DNA from: Sunxiuqinia sp.
Lineage (GTDB): Bacteria; Bacteroidota; Bacteroidia; Bacteroidales; Prolixibacteraceae
Direction: 5' to 3'
DNA length: 34,592 nt
NCBI GenBank assembly: GCA_024635605.1
Contig: JAGXIR010000024.1
Location: 1 to 34,592 of the forward strand
Numbering within the stretch: position 1 is the first letter of the stretch; each line of letters opens with the position of its first letter. Under the pieces are notes generated by a model. It made no database searches. It had not been told where the DNA came from and saw only the letters and a list, made by a program, of their open reading frames with translations. Below, one piece after another: positions 1-8,811 of the stretch. The position numbers were made by a program, and so were the translations under genes.

Positions 1-1994
1 ACGTTTTGTCCGTTGAAACCCAGTTTGTCATCCAGCACGGTATAAGGCGCCGAAAATCCAAACGATTCCATTCCGAAAACGGTTCCATCAGCTCCAACCA
101 AACCTTCGAGTGTAACCGGCAGGCCGGCAGTCATCCCGAACTTCGTAATTCCGTCAGGTAAAACTTTCTGTTGGTAGTCTTTGCTTTGCGAGCGGAACAA
201 TCCTTCGGAAGGAACTGAGACAATGCGACACTGAATGTTGTCTTTGGCCAACAATTCAGCTCCGGCAACCAGGGTGGCAACTTCCGACCCACTAGCCAGC
301 AAAATCACATCCGGTGTTCCTTCTGTGTCCGTCACTATGTAGGCTCCTTTTTCTGATTTCAGGGCTTCGGCGTAACGGTCTTTTCCGGGAAGGTTCGGAA
401 TGTTCTGGCGCGATAAGATCAACGCTGTTGGCGTTTTGATATTTTCCAATGCCAGTTTCCAGGCTACGGTTGTTTCTTCTGAATCAGCCGGGCGCAATAC
501 CAACGTTGAATTTTCACCTTTGTGGTTCTTTAGCTTTTCCAGCAAGCGGATTTGTGCTTCCTGCTCAACGGGTTGGTGCGTTGGGCCATCTTCGCCAACA
601 CGGAATGCATCGTGGGTCCAAACAAATTTTACTGGCAACTCCATCAAGGCAGCCAAACGAACGGCTGGCTTTTGGTAATCGCTAAATACAAAGAAGGTAC
701 CACAAACCGGGATCACGCCGCCATGCAAAGCCATTCCATTCATGATGGCGGCCATGGTCAGCTCGCAAACACCAGCTTGAAGGAAGGCACCAGAGAAATC
801 ACCTTTTGTAAAAGCAGTGGTTTTTTTCAGAAAGCCGTCGGTTTTGTCCGAGTTGGAAAGATCGGCGGAGGCAACAATCATGTTTTCAACATCGTCGGCA
901 AAAGCTGCCAACACTGTTGATGACGCTGCACGTGATGCCACACCGGGTTTTTGTTGGATTTTGGTGAAATCAAATTCAGGGATTTCTTTCGAAAAGAATT
1001 GATTCAGTTTTTTTGCCAGTTCCGGGTTGCCTTTTTCCCATTCGGCTTGTTCTGCTTTTTTTACTGCAGTGGCTGCTGCCAGTTCTTTGTTTCTTTTCGT
1101 GAAGAAATCTTCCACTTCAGGAAACACCTGGAATGGATTTTCCGGATCGCCGCCCAGGTTGGCAACCGTTTTGGACAGGTTGCCACCAGCTTCGCCCAGC
1201 GGCATGCCGTGGGTTGAAACTTTGCGTTCAAAGTTTTCGCCAGCATCGGTCAGCGCACCTTTACCCATAATGGTTTTTCCAATAATCAGGCTTGGTTTTT
1301 CTGTTTCCAGATTGGCCGATTTTAACGCTTCGCGAATAGCATTCTGGTTGTTACCTTCAATGGTGATGACTTTCCATCCCCAGGCTTCGTATTTTTTGGC
1401 TGTATCTTCAGTCGATACTTTATCCGTTTCGGTCGACAATTGAATGTCGTTCGAATCGTAAAACATCACCAGGTTGTTCAATCCAAGGAATCCGGCAATT
1501 CGGCCAGCACCTTGCGAAATTTCTTCCTGCACACCGCCATCTGAGATGAAGGTGTAGGTTTTGTGAGCCATCCATTCGCCAAAGCGGGCGACCATAAAAC
1601 GTTCCACGATGGCTGCACCAACAGCCATGGTATGTCCTTGTCCGAGCGGGCCGGAGGTGTTTTCCACGCCCCGTTCAACATCCAGTTCCGGATGTCCCGG
1701 AGTGACGCTTTCCCACTGGCGGAAGTTTTTCAGATCTTCCATGTTGAATTTCCCGGTCAGGGATAAAATAGAATACAACATGGGCGACATGTGCCCCGGA
1801 TCTAAAAAGAAGCGGTCGCGGTTAGGCCAACTCATGTCGGTCGGGTCGTAATTTAGAAATTCAGAATAAAGTACACTTACAAAATCGGCTCCGCCCATGG
1901 CACCACCAGGATGGCCGGATTTTGCTTTTTCAACCATTGCGGCAGAAAGGATACGGACATTATCCGCAGCTTTTTCAATCAATTTGTTACTCAT
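1..1994 (-). CDS. tkt: Transketolase, C-terminus truncated by the left window edge
   Basis: Minus-strand reading from ATG at 1994: MSNKLIEKAADNVRILSAAMVEKAKSGHPGGAMGGADFVSVLYSEFLNYDP...SGPLGQGHTMAVGAA; typical transketolase N-terminus. Absent from the ORF track because the stop lies outside the window. Confidence 0.95.
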   Translation of the reverse strand, partial: MSNKLIEKAADNVRILSAAMVEKAKSGHPGGAMGGADFVSVLYSEFLNYDPTDMSWPNRDRFFLDPGHMSPMLYSILSLTGKFNMEDLKNFRQWESVTPGHPELDVERGVENTSGPLGQGHTMAVGAAIVERFMVARFGEWMAHKTYTFISDGGVQEEISQGAGRIAGFLGLNNLVMFYDSNDIQLSTETDKVSTEDTAKKYEAWGWKVITIEGNNQNAIREALKSANLETEKPSLIIGKTIMGKGALTDAGENFERKVSTHGMPLGEAGGNLSKTVANLGGDPENPFQVFPEVEDFFTKRNKELAAATAVKKAEQAEWEKGNPELAKKLNQFFSKEIPEFDFTKIQQKPGVASRAASSTVLAAFADDVENMIVASADLSNSDKTDGFLKKTTAFTKGDFSGAFLQAGVCELTMAAIMNGMALHGGVIPVCGTFFVFSDYQKPAVRLAALMELPVKFVWTHDAFRVGEDGPTHQPVEQEAQIRLLEKLKNHKGENSTLVLRPADSEETTVAWKLALENIKTPTALILSRQNIPNLPGKDRYAEALKSEKGAYIVTDTEGTPDVILLASGSEVATLVAGAELLAKDNIQCRIVSVPSEGLFRSQSKDYQQKVLPDGITKFGMTAGLPVTLEGLVGADGTVFGMESFGFSAPYTVLDDKLGFNGQN

Positions 1995-2095
1995 GATTTA
2001 ATTTTTTGCCAGAATTTAATTATCAAGTTTTATTGTGTTTTTCACAACGTATGCAAAAATAAAATTATTTGCCAAGCAGCACGAATAAAAACAAA

Positions 2096-2139
2096 GATAC
2101 CGGACGGAGAAAGCAAAAAGCTTAACATCGTCCGGTATC
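2096..2139 (-). terminator. Hairpin terminator downstream of serA
   Basis: Perfect 11-bp inverted repeat GATACCGGACG...CGTCCGGTATC, followed on the minus strand by TTTGTTTTTATT. Confidence 0.65.
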
Positions 2140-2161
2140 GGTCAATCAACAAGGCAAGAGC

Positions 2162-3331
2162 TTATTGAATGATTCGTACCATAATGACCCCATCAATGGT
2201 TGCTATTTTATCAGCAAGTGCCGGGTCAGCCCCTTTGCGGTCAACGTCAATAATGTTGTAGGCGATTTCAGCTTTGTTACGGTTGAGCATGTTGGCAATG
2301 TTGTAGCCTTCGGTGGCCAGCAAAGTCGAAATTTGGCTTACCATGTTGGGGACGTTTTTGTTGGCGATAATTATTCGTGCACCTCCGGTGTGTTCCATTT
2401 CGGCTGCCGGAAAATTCACCGAGTTGATGATATTTCCGTTTTCCAGGAATTCTTTCATTTGGTCAACAGCCATAATCGCGCAGTTGGTTTCTGATTCAGC
2501 AGTTGAAGCGCCCAGGTGAGGAATTGAAATGACCTTGTCCATTTTGAGGGTTTCTTCATCGGGGAAATCGGTGATGTATCGGGCCACTTTGCCCGATTCA
2601 ATAGCCGCTGCCAAGTCTTTATTATTTACCAGGCCTCCGCGTGCAAAGTTCAGCAGACGAACACCGTTTTTCATCATCTTGAATTTGTCTTTATTGATAA
2701 ACCCTTTGGTTTCCTCTGTCAGTGGAATTTGCAAAGTCACATAATCCGCATGAGCCAGCAACGATTCCATCCCTTCAGCATGTTTTACATTTCTGCTCAG
2801 CTTCCAGGCGTGTTTTACTGAGATAAAGGGATCGTAGCCCAACACATTCATGCCGAGCGCCTGTGCCGCGTTGGCAACCAAAACGCCGATTGCTCCAAGT
2901 CCGATTACGGCCAGCGTTTTTCCACGAATTTCCTGTCCGCCAAAGTTGTTTTTGCCAGCTTCAATTAAAGCAGGAACCTGATCGCCTTTTCCGATCAAGG
3001 TTTTTGCCCACTCAATGGCGCCTGTCACGTCGCGCGATGCCAGCAATAATCCGGCAATGGTGAGTTCTTTCACTGCATGGGCATTGGCTCCCGGTGTGTT
3101 AAAAACAACAACACCACGGTCGGTACACTTGTCAATAGGAATATTGTTAACACCAGCGCCGGCACGGGCAATGGCTTTCAGGTTCGAAGGCAATTCCATG
3201 TCATGCATTTTCATGCTACGAACAATAATTCCGTCGGGGTTTGAAAACTCACTGGCAATTTCATATTGATCCAAAGGAAAGTATTTTAGGCCTTCGGGAT
3301 CAATCTTATTTAAGGTCTGAATCTTAAACAT
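2162..3331 (-). CDS. serA: D-3-phosphoglycerate dehydrogenase with C-terminal ACT-like domain
   Basis: 389 aa; ARAGAGVNNIP, GLGAIG nucleotide-binding motif, NFARGGLVN, PHLGAST; C-terminal regulatory region. Confidence 0.9.
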   Translation of the reverse strand: MFKIQTLNKIDPEGLKYFPLDQYEIASEFSNPDGIIVRSMKMHDMELPSNLKAIARAGAGVNNIPIDKCTDRGVVVFNTPGANAHAVKELTIAGLLLASRDVTGAIEWAKTLIGKGDQVPALIEAGKNNFGGQEIRGKTLAVIGLGAIGVLVANAAQALGMNVLGYDPFISVKHAWKLSRNVKHAEGMESLLAHADYVTLQIPLTEETKGFINKDKFKMMKNGVRLLNFARGGLVNNKDLAAAIESGKVARYITDFPDEETLKMDKVISIPHLGASTAESETNCAIMAVDQMKEFLENGNIINSVNFPAAEMEHTGGARIIIANKNVPNMVSQISTLLATEGYNIANMLNRNKAEIAYNIIDVDRKGADPALADKIATIDGVIMVRIIQ

Positions 3332-3509
3332 ATATATTTATTTTTGGTGAATTGATTTTTGCCTTTAATGAGAGGATAAAAGTCTGACAAAGATCAGAAT
3401 TTTATTTAAGAATTGATATTTTTCGGTTTGCTTTTTTTATGAATTCGAACCAATGAACCCGTATTTGTGTGAAATACTTTGAATTCTGGAAACAAGGAAT
3501 GAAAACTGA

Positions 3510-4079
3510 TTATTTTCCCTTTCGCCAACGGAGGTTTGGCTTGAAATAACTGGATGCTGCCCGGCTGATGGATTTTACCTCTTCGATGGAGTAAAAAGCG
3601 TTTGGATTGTAGGTACGCATGATTTCCAGCACTTTGTTGACTTCATTCCGTTTGATGATGGTGTAAATGACCGCTACTTTTTCGTTGGCACCCTGCGCTT
3701 CGTGGTGGGTAATGCCATAGCCGCCGGCTTTGAGTTTGGCAATTAAGTTTTGGGCGCTTTTACGGGTGATAATCTGGAGTTGAACGATGCCAACCGCCAG
3801 CTTTTCTTCAATGATCAGCCCAATATAGTTTCCGGTGGCAAATCCTGCCCCATAAGCTACGTAAGCCACCCAATTGTCAATATTCTGGATGATTTTGCTC
3901 ATGGTGACCAGCCAGATAATCACTTCAAAAAAACCGAGCAAGGGAGCAATGAGTTTCTGCCCTTTTGAAACCATCACAATCCGCATGGTGCCGATAGTCA
4001 CATCGCTGATGCGCGCGAAAAAGATGAGCAAGGGCAACAAAACATATGAAAAAAGGTCGCCATGATAGAATACTTCCAT
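3510..4079 (-). CDS. UPF0316 / DUF2179 family membrane protein
   Basis: 189 aa; N-terminal TM segments (FARISDVTIGTMRIVMVSKGQK...) and C-terminal DUF2179-like region (VAVIYTIIKRNEVNKVLEIMRTYNPNAFYSIEEV). Confidence 0.8.
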   Translation of the reverse strand: MEVFYHGDLFSYVLLPLLIFFARISDVTIGTMRIVMVSKGQKLIAPLLGFFEVIIWLVTMSKIIQNIDNWVAYVAYGAGFATGNYIGLIIEEKLAVGIVQLQIITRKSAQNLIAKLKAGGYGITHHEAQGANEKVAVIYTIIKRNEVNKVLEIMRTYNPNAFYSIEEVKSISRAASSYFKPNLRWRKGK

Positions 4080-4179
4080 TGTAAAAGAGTTTTTGCGAAT
4101 ATAGGGAAAAGCAAGAAGTTTTAGACTGATTTATTGATTGGCTATCGAGCTTGCTCGTTATCATTCATTGATTGTTAAT

Positions 4180-4502
4180 ATTTCACCGCAAAGGCGCAGA
4201 GACGCGAAGTTTTTCTTTTTCTTCTTTTTCCTTTTCGCACTTTCGTGCCTCTACTGTAGGCATTCTCATTCAAAACGAAATAAAAATGGAGGGGGAAGGG
4301 GCGGACATGGCTGTTTCGTCCCCCTATGGTATTCCCCGTCAGGGGATCAACAGAAAGCCAAAGGTTGGCTATTAATCCCCGCTGGGGAATACCCTCATAT
4401 CAAAGGTATTTTTTCTATTGATATGGATTCCCGATGGGAAATTATCATTCTGCCAATCCACCGATCATTCTTCTCTGCGCCTTTGCGCCTCTGCGGTTTG
4501 CC
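4180..4502. repeat. Non-coding MITE/REP-like element with terminal inverted repeats and a nested palindromic core
   Basis: Terminal copies accgcaaaggcgcagagacgcgaag (~4183-4207) and, inverted, ctctgcgcctttgcgcctctgcggt (~4473-4498). Core stems: GGTATTCCCC 4328-4337 / GGGGAATACC 4384-4393; GGGGAT 4342-4347 / ATCCCC 4375-4380; AGCCAA 4356-4361 / TTGGCT 4365-4370. Confidence 0.6.
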
Positions 4503-6077
4503 CTAAAACTCGCTGGTAAAGTGAAACTTAATGTCTTTAAACTCATCTTGGGCCATTTGTAGAATAAAGCTGGAATCGGCCATAAAAACATCGCGGCCAC
4601 GTTTGTCTACGGCCATCTTCTGGTGTTTTCGTTTTCTAAATTCATTCAGCAATTTTGGGTCATTACATTCAATCCAACAGGCTTTGTGCATTGGCAAGTT
4701 TTCGAAACGGCACTTGGCGCCATATTCGTGCAGCAAGCGGTATTCAATAACCTCAAACTGAAGCTGGCCAACAGTTCCAATAATTTTGCGACCATTAAAC
4801 TGGTTGGTGAAAAGCTGGGCTACACCTTCGTCCATCAGCTGGTCAACTCCTTTAGCCAATTGCTTCGATTTCATGGGGTCCGCATTTTCGATGTACCGAA
4901 ACAGCTCGGGTGAAAAACTGGGCAAGCCTTTGAAGTGAATTTCTTCGCCCGAAGTAATGGAATCGCCAATCACCAGGTTCCCCGAATCGGGAACACCAAT
5001 GATATCGCCGGGATAAGCCTCGTCGATAATTTCGCGTTGGGAGGCCATAAACGCCGTTGGACTTGAGATCCGAAGCGGCTTGCCGCTGCGAATGTGTTTG
5101 TATGGTTTGTTGCGCTCAAACTTTCCAGAGCAAATTTTTACAAAAGCAATCCGGCTGCGGTGATTGGGATCGATGTTGGCATGAATTTTAAAAATAAAAC
5201 CTGTGAACTCGTTTTCCTCGGGTTTTATTTCTCGTTCTTCGGTGATGCTTGGCCGGGGTGAGGGGGCAATCTCCACAAAAGCGTCCAACAGTTCCTGCAC
5301 CCCAAAGTTGTATAACGCGCTGCCAAAAAACACAGGGGCCAAATTTCCTTCCTGATATTCCTGGATGTCAAATTCAGGATAGACGCCTTCAACCAATTCA
5401 AGCTCTTCACGCAAAACTTCAGCATCTTCTCCAATGTATTCTTCCAGCTCCGGGCTGCTCAAATCTTCAAAATCAATGCCTTCATTGATTTCCTGCACAT
5501 TGGCTTCAAAAAGTCGCAAGCTTTTGTTGTAAATATTGTAAACGCCCTTGAAATCGGGGCCATTGTTGATTGGCCAGCTTAAAGGGCGTGTCTTAATTTG
5601 CAGTTGGTTTTCAATTTCATCCAGCAGCTCAAACGGATCTTGTGTTGGGCGATCCATTTTGTTGATGAAAACAATGACCGGTGTTTTTCGCATCCGGCAA
5701 ACATTCATTAGCTTTTCTGTTTGGGCTTCCACACCTTTGGCAGCATCAATAACGATAATGACACTATCGACTGCGGTTAGTGTACGGAACGTGTCTTCCT
5801 GGAAATCCTGGTGGCCGGGAGTATCAAGGATGTTGATTTTATAGTTGCGGTATTCAAAACCCATGACCGAGGTGGCTACGGAGATTCCCCTTTGGCGCTC
5901 AATTTCCATAAAGTCGGACGTGGCTCCCTTCTTAATTTTATTGCTTTTCACGGCTCCGGCAACCCGGATCGCACCTCCAAAAAGCAGGAGTTTTTCCGTC
6001 AGTGTGGTTTTTCCGGCATCCGGGTGACTCACGATACCAAAAGTTCTTCTTCGTTTAATCTCTTCTAAAAAGCCCAT
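4503..6077 (-). CDS. prfC: Peptide chain release factor 3
   Basis: [37 protein letters not shown]... GTPase motifs ([14 protein letters not shown]). The ORF-track start at 6197 overlaps the upstream gene; the ATG at 6077 fits the family N-terminus. Confidence 0.93.
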   Translation of the reverse strand: MGFLEEIKRRRTFGIVSHPDAGKTTLTEKLLLFGGAIRVAGAVKSNKIKKGATSDFMEIERQRGISVATSVMGFEYRNYKINILDTPGHQDFQEDTFRTLTAVDSVIIVIDAAKGVEAQTEKLMNVCRMRKTPVIVFINKMDRPTQDPFELLDEIENQLQIKTRPLSWPINNGPDFKGVYNIYNKSLRLFEANVQEINEGIDFEDLSSPELEEYIGEDAEVLREELELVEGVYPEFDIQEYQEGNLAPVFFGSALYNFGVQELLDAFVEIAPSPRPSITEEREIKPEENEFTGFIFKIHANIDPNHRSRIAFVKICSGKFERNKPYKHIRSGKPLRISSPTAFMASQREIIDEAYPGDIIGVPDSGNLVIGDSITSGEEIHFKGLPSFSPELFRYIENADPMKSKQLAKGVDQLMDEGVAQLFTNQFNGRKIIGTVGQLQFEVIEYRLLHEYGAKCRFENLPMHKACWIECNDPKLLNEFRKRKHQKMAVDKRGRDVFMADSSFILQMAQDEFKDIKFHFTSEF

Positions 6078-6132
6078 ACAATTTATTTGAGCTGCAAAAA
6101 TAGAATTTTTTAGAGAATAAACAGGTTCCGGG

Positions 6133-7236
6133 CTATTGAATGGATTTTGAAATGTACCGCCACAACCGTTTGTGAAATTTCGCTCCTTCCGGACCAATTC
6201 GGTCGAAATATGTTCGCGGCTGATCAGAAGGCGAGAAAATCAAGGCATCGCCCGGTTCAAACAAAGTCGGTACTTCGGGGTGAAACTGAACGGCAAAGAC
6301 ATTGGAATAGTTTTTATGCCGGATGCCTTCAATGACCTTTTTGTCCATGGACCAGGCGGTGATTTCCCAACAGTCGTTCAAATTCTCGATCGACTGATGA
6401 TGTGAGCTTAGCACCGGGGGCGACACCGTTGGACGCCATTTGACTTCGTTCCTGAAAAAGCCATTTTCAGCCAATTGTAAAGGGTGAAAATTAGAAGTCA
6501 TCAATTGATCGTTTTCAAAAATTTCCTGCCAGTAATTATGATGAATTTTGTCGTTATCAAGCTGGACAATCTCTGCCGGATCATCGATATCATAAATTTC
6601 GGATGGAATATCTTGAATGAGGCTTCCTCCGGTGGCAACATTCATACTTTGCATGCCCAGACAAAATCCGGCAATAAAATATTTTGGATTGCTTTCGAGC
6701 AGGGGAACATAATCGGGATTTTGCGGTCCACCCAGCAGATGGAACAGCAGGGAAAGTTCGAATAAGTGCCGGTAAGGATCGGTAACTATTGCGTATTGAT
6801 TTTCTTCGCCGTATAGTTCAGGTTGAATGTCGGGGCCTCCCATAAAGAAGATCCCCAGCGTTTGCTGAAACAGAATTTCAAAATTGCCGGAGAAGTCATT
6901 TTCTGAAAAAATATTGTCTGGCCGCAGCATGCCTGTAAGGTGTTGCAGGTGAAACCGGTTGAGCTCATTGTCCCGGATATAATCGATGGATTGGTTGTAG
7001 TTGTAGTTCTCAAAGCTGTAATAAATACCCACAATTTCGGTTTCTCCAACAAATAGAATATTGTTGTCGACCAGGTATTTCATCGTTTTGATGTTTTCAA
7101 TCGTGGGGTGAGCTAATAGTAAATAGGTTTTTCCGGCCTCACCACCATTCTTGAAATAGTCTTGAGCTGTAGCCGGTAAGCAAACAAATAAGCTTACAAT
7201 AAGCAGAAGAAATCGCATGTGTTTATTTATTTTCAT
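6133..7236 (-). CDS. Secreted class I glutamine amidotransferase-like / gamma-glutamyl hydrolase-like (C26) protein
   Basis: Signal peptide [19 protein letters not shown]; nucleophile context [19 protein letters not shown] His/Glu motif. Confidence 0.7.
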   Translation of the reverse strand: MKINKHMRFLLLIVSLFVCLPATAQDYFKNGGEAGKTYLLLAHPTIENIKTMKYLVDNNILFVGETEIVGIYYSFENYNYNQSIDYIRDNELNRFHLQHLTGMLRPDNIFSENDFSGNFEILFQQTLGIFFMGGPDIQPELYGEENQYAIVTDPYRHLFELSLLFHLLGGPQNPDYVPLLESNPKYFIAGFCLGMQSMNVATGGSLIQDIPSEIYDIDDPAEIVQLDNDKIHHNYWQEIFENDQLMTSNFHPLQLAENGFFRNEVKWRPTVSPPVLSSHHQSIENLNDCWEITAWSMDKKVIEGIRHKNYSNVFAVQFHPEVPTLFEPGDALIFSPSDQPRTYFDRIGPEGAKFHKRLWRYISKSIQ

Positions 7237-7362
7237 AAGAACAGGATTGTCAAAGTTTTCGAGTTGAAATTAATATTTTTCCGACAGAAGCTGAAAAATG
7301 TTATCAACTAAGTTTTTTATTGCTATTTTTAAATCGAATAAACCCGAAGAAAAACGCTTAAA

Positions 7363-8778
7363 ATGTCTCTAAAACTGTTTCTACTAAATGCCTTTGGCGG
7401 TATTAAAGCCACTTCAAAAATCGAGTCTGAAAAAGAATCCCTTTGGAACGATTACCAAGTATTTTCTCAAGTTGAACAGTCTGCTGAATTGAAGGAATTT
7501 TTGATTCTGGAGGAGCAGGTCAGTACCGAATCTTTTAAAAAGCACAAGGCCGAATTGAAGGCGTTGAAGTTTAAGGGAAGCCCCGAAGATCGCCAACTCA
7601 AGCAGTTTGAGAAGCTCAAACGAAACAAAAAATTGCAGCGATATTATCAAACTGCCGGCTCGGCAGATTTGAAACGTTACGAAAGACTCAAGGAAGGAAC
7701 CGAGCTGGATCGTTATTTTGAGTTGGAGAAATTGGTTCAGGAAGGATTGAATAAATCAGATGAAAAAGCAAAAGAATTGCAAGCCGAATACAAACGGTTA
7801 AAATCGGCTGAGCCTGTTCTGTTTTTTCATCGATACCCAAAATCAGCTGCTTTTAAAAATTACCTTCGGATGCAGCATTCAGAAGAGAAACGGAGTTTTG
7901 AAGATCTGAAGGATGTGGTTGAGTCGGATGATTTTAAAAAGCAGAAAGCATATTTGGAAGATCCGAAGAAGTGGGAGAAAACCCCGGAGTTTGAAGCAGA
8001 AAAACGATACCTTGAATTGAAGAATAAAACGGAAATTATTCTTTATCAGAAATATAAAAATTCAACAGCCCTGGATTTCTTTAAAAAATGGAACATTGTG
8101 TTTGAAGATCGCTTTGATGCCGGGGTGCTGGATCATTCAAAATGGAAGCCGCTGAATTACTGGGCGGCGAAAACCATAGGGAAGAATTTTTCGCCGGCTG
8201 GAGATTTGCAGGCTTTTACTGAAGGGAAAAATACCCACTTAAAAGGAGCACGGCTTCAGATTCAGGTGAAGAAGGAAAAGCAGAACACGTTGGTTTGGAA
8301 TCCGGTTTTAGGATTTGTTGAAAATGAAATGAATTATTCATCCGACACATTGACTACCGGCGGACTGTTTGAATCACAATACGGAATTTTGGAAGCGAAA
8401 ATAAAGTACAATCCGGAGAAGAGTTGTCAGGATGTGTTTTACTTGGCTGGCGAAGACAATTCTGTGCGCGTCAATTTGTTTGAAAATGGTGCAAAAAGCC
8501 AGTTTGGACTTAGCAAAACCGAAAGCGGAAAACTTCATGAGGAGGCCTTCTCGTTGTCAGGTTTGTCGGCAGGTAAGCTTTATATTTTCACTATGGAATG
8601 GAATAAAGAAAAAATAAGCTGGAAAGTAAATGATAAAGAGCTTTTTGCCATTCAGAACACGGTGCCGGATTATCCGATGTTTATCAACCTGGCCTCACTG
8701 GTGATTAGTGAAAGCAATGCGCTGCCTCATAATTTTGAGGTCGACTGGGTTCGGTTTTATCAGAAACGAAAGTCCTGA
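7363..8778 (+). CDS. Coiled-coil/helical-repeat protein with C-terminal GH16-like concanavalin A fold
   Basis: N-terminal ~230 aa charged LKxYxxLK-type repeats; C-terminal FEDRFDAGVLDHSKW...GGLFESQYGILEAKIKY...FEVDWVRFYQ as in GH16 domains. No obvious signal peptide. Confidence 0.65.
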   Translation: MSLKLFLLNAFGGIKATSKIESEKESLWNDYQVFSQVEQSAELKEFLILEEQVSTESFKKHKAELKALKFKGSPEDRQLKQFEKLKRNKKLQRYYQTAGSADLKRYERLKEGTELDRYFELEKLVQEGLNKSDEKAKELQAEYKRLKSAEPVLFFHRYPKSAAFKNYLRMQHSEEKRSFEDLKDVVESDDFKKQKAYLEDPKKWEKTPEFEAEKRYLELKNKTEIILYQKYKNSTALDFFKKWNIVFEDRFDAGVLDHSKWKPLNYWAAKTIGKNFSPAGDLQAFTEGKNTHLKGARLQIQVKKEKQNTLVWNPVLGFVENEMNYSSDTLTTGGLFESQYGILEAKIKYNPEKSCQDVFYLAGEDNSVRVNLFENGAKSQFGLSKTESGKLHEEAFSLSGLSAGKLYIFTMEWNKEKISWKVNDKELFAIQNTVPDYPMFINLASLVISESNALPHNFEVDWVRFYQKRKS

Positions 8779-8811
8779 TTGATTATCTCAGCAGCTTGTC
8801 CAATTCAAGAT

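Noticed and set aside
400-1851. Plus-strand ORFs of 60-140 aa in the ORF track
   Set aside because: They are shadows antisense to the transketolase reading frame and show no recognisable domains.
4138-4506. ORFs 4138-4506 and 4172-4375
   Set aside because: Low-complexity translations running through the inverted-repeat element; no protein-like features.
6078-6197. N-terminal 40 aa extension of PrfC in the ORF track
   Set aside because: Overlaps the upstream amidotransferase-like gene; the family N-terminus begins at [24 protein letters not shown] (ATG at 6077).
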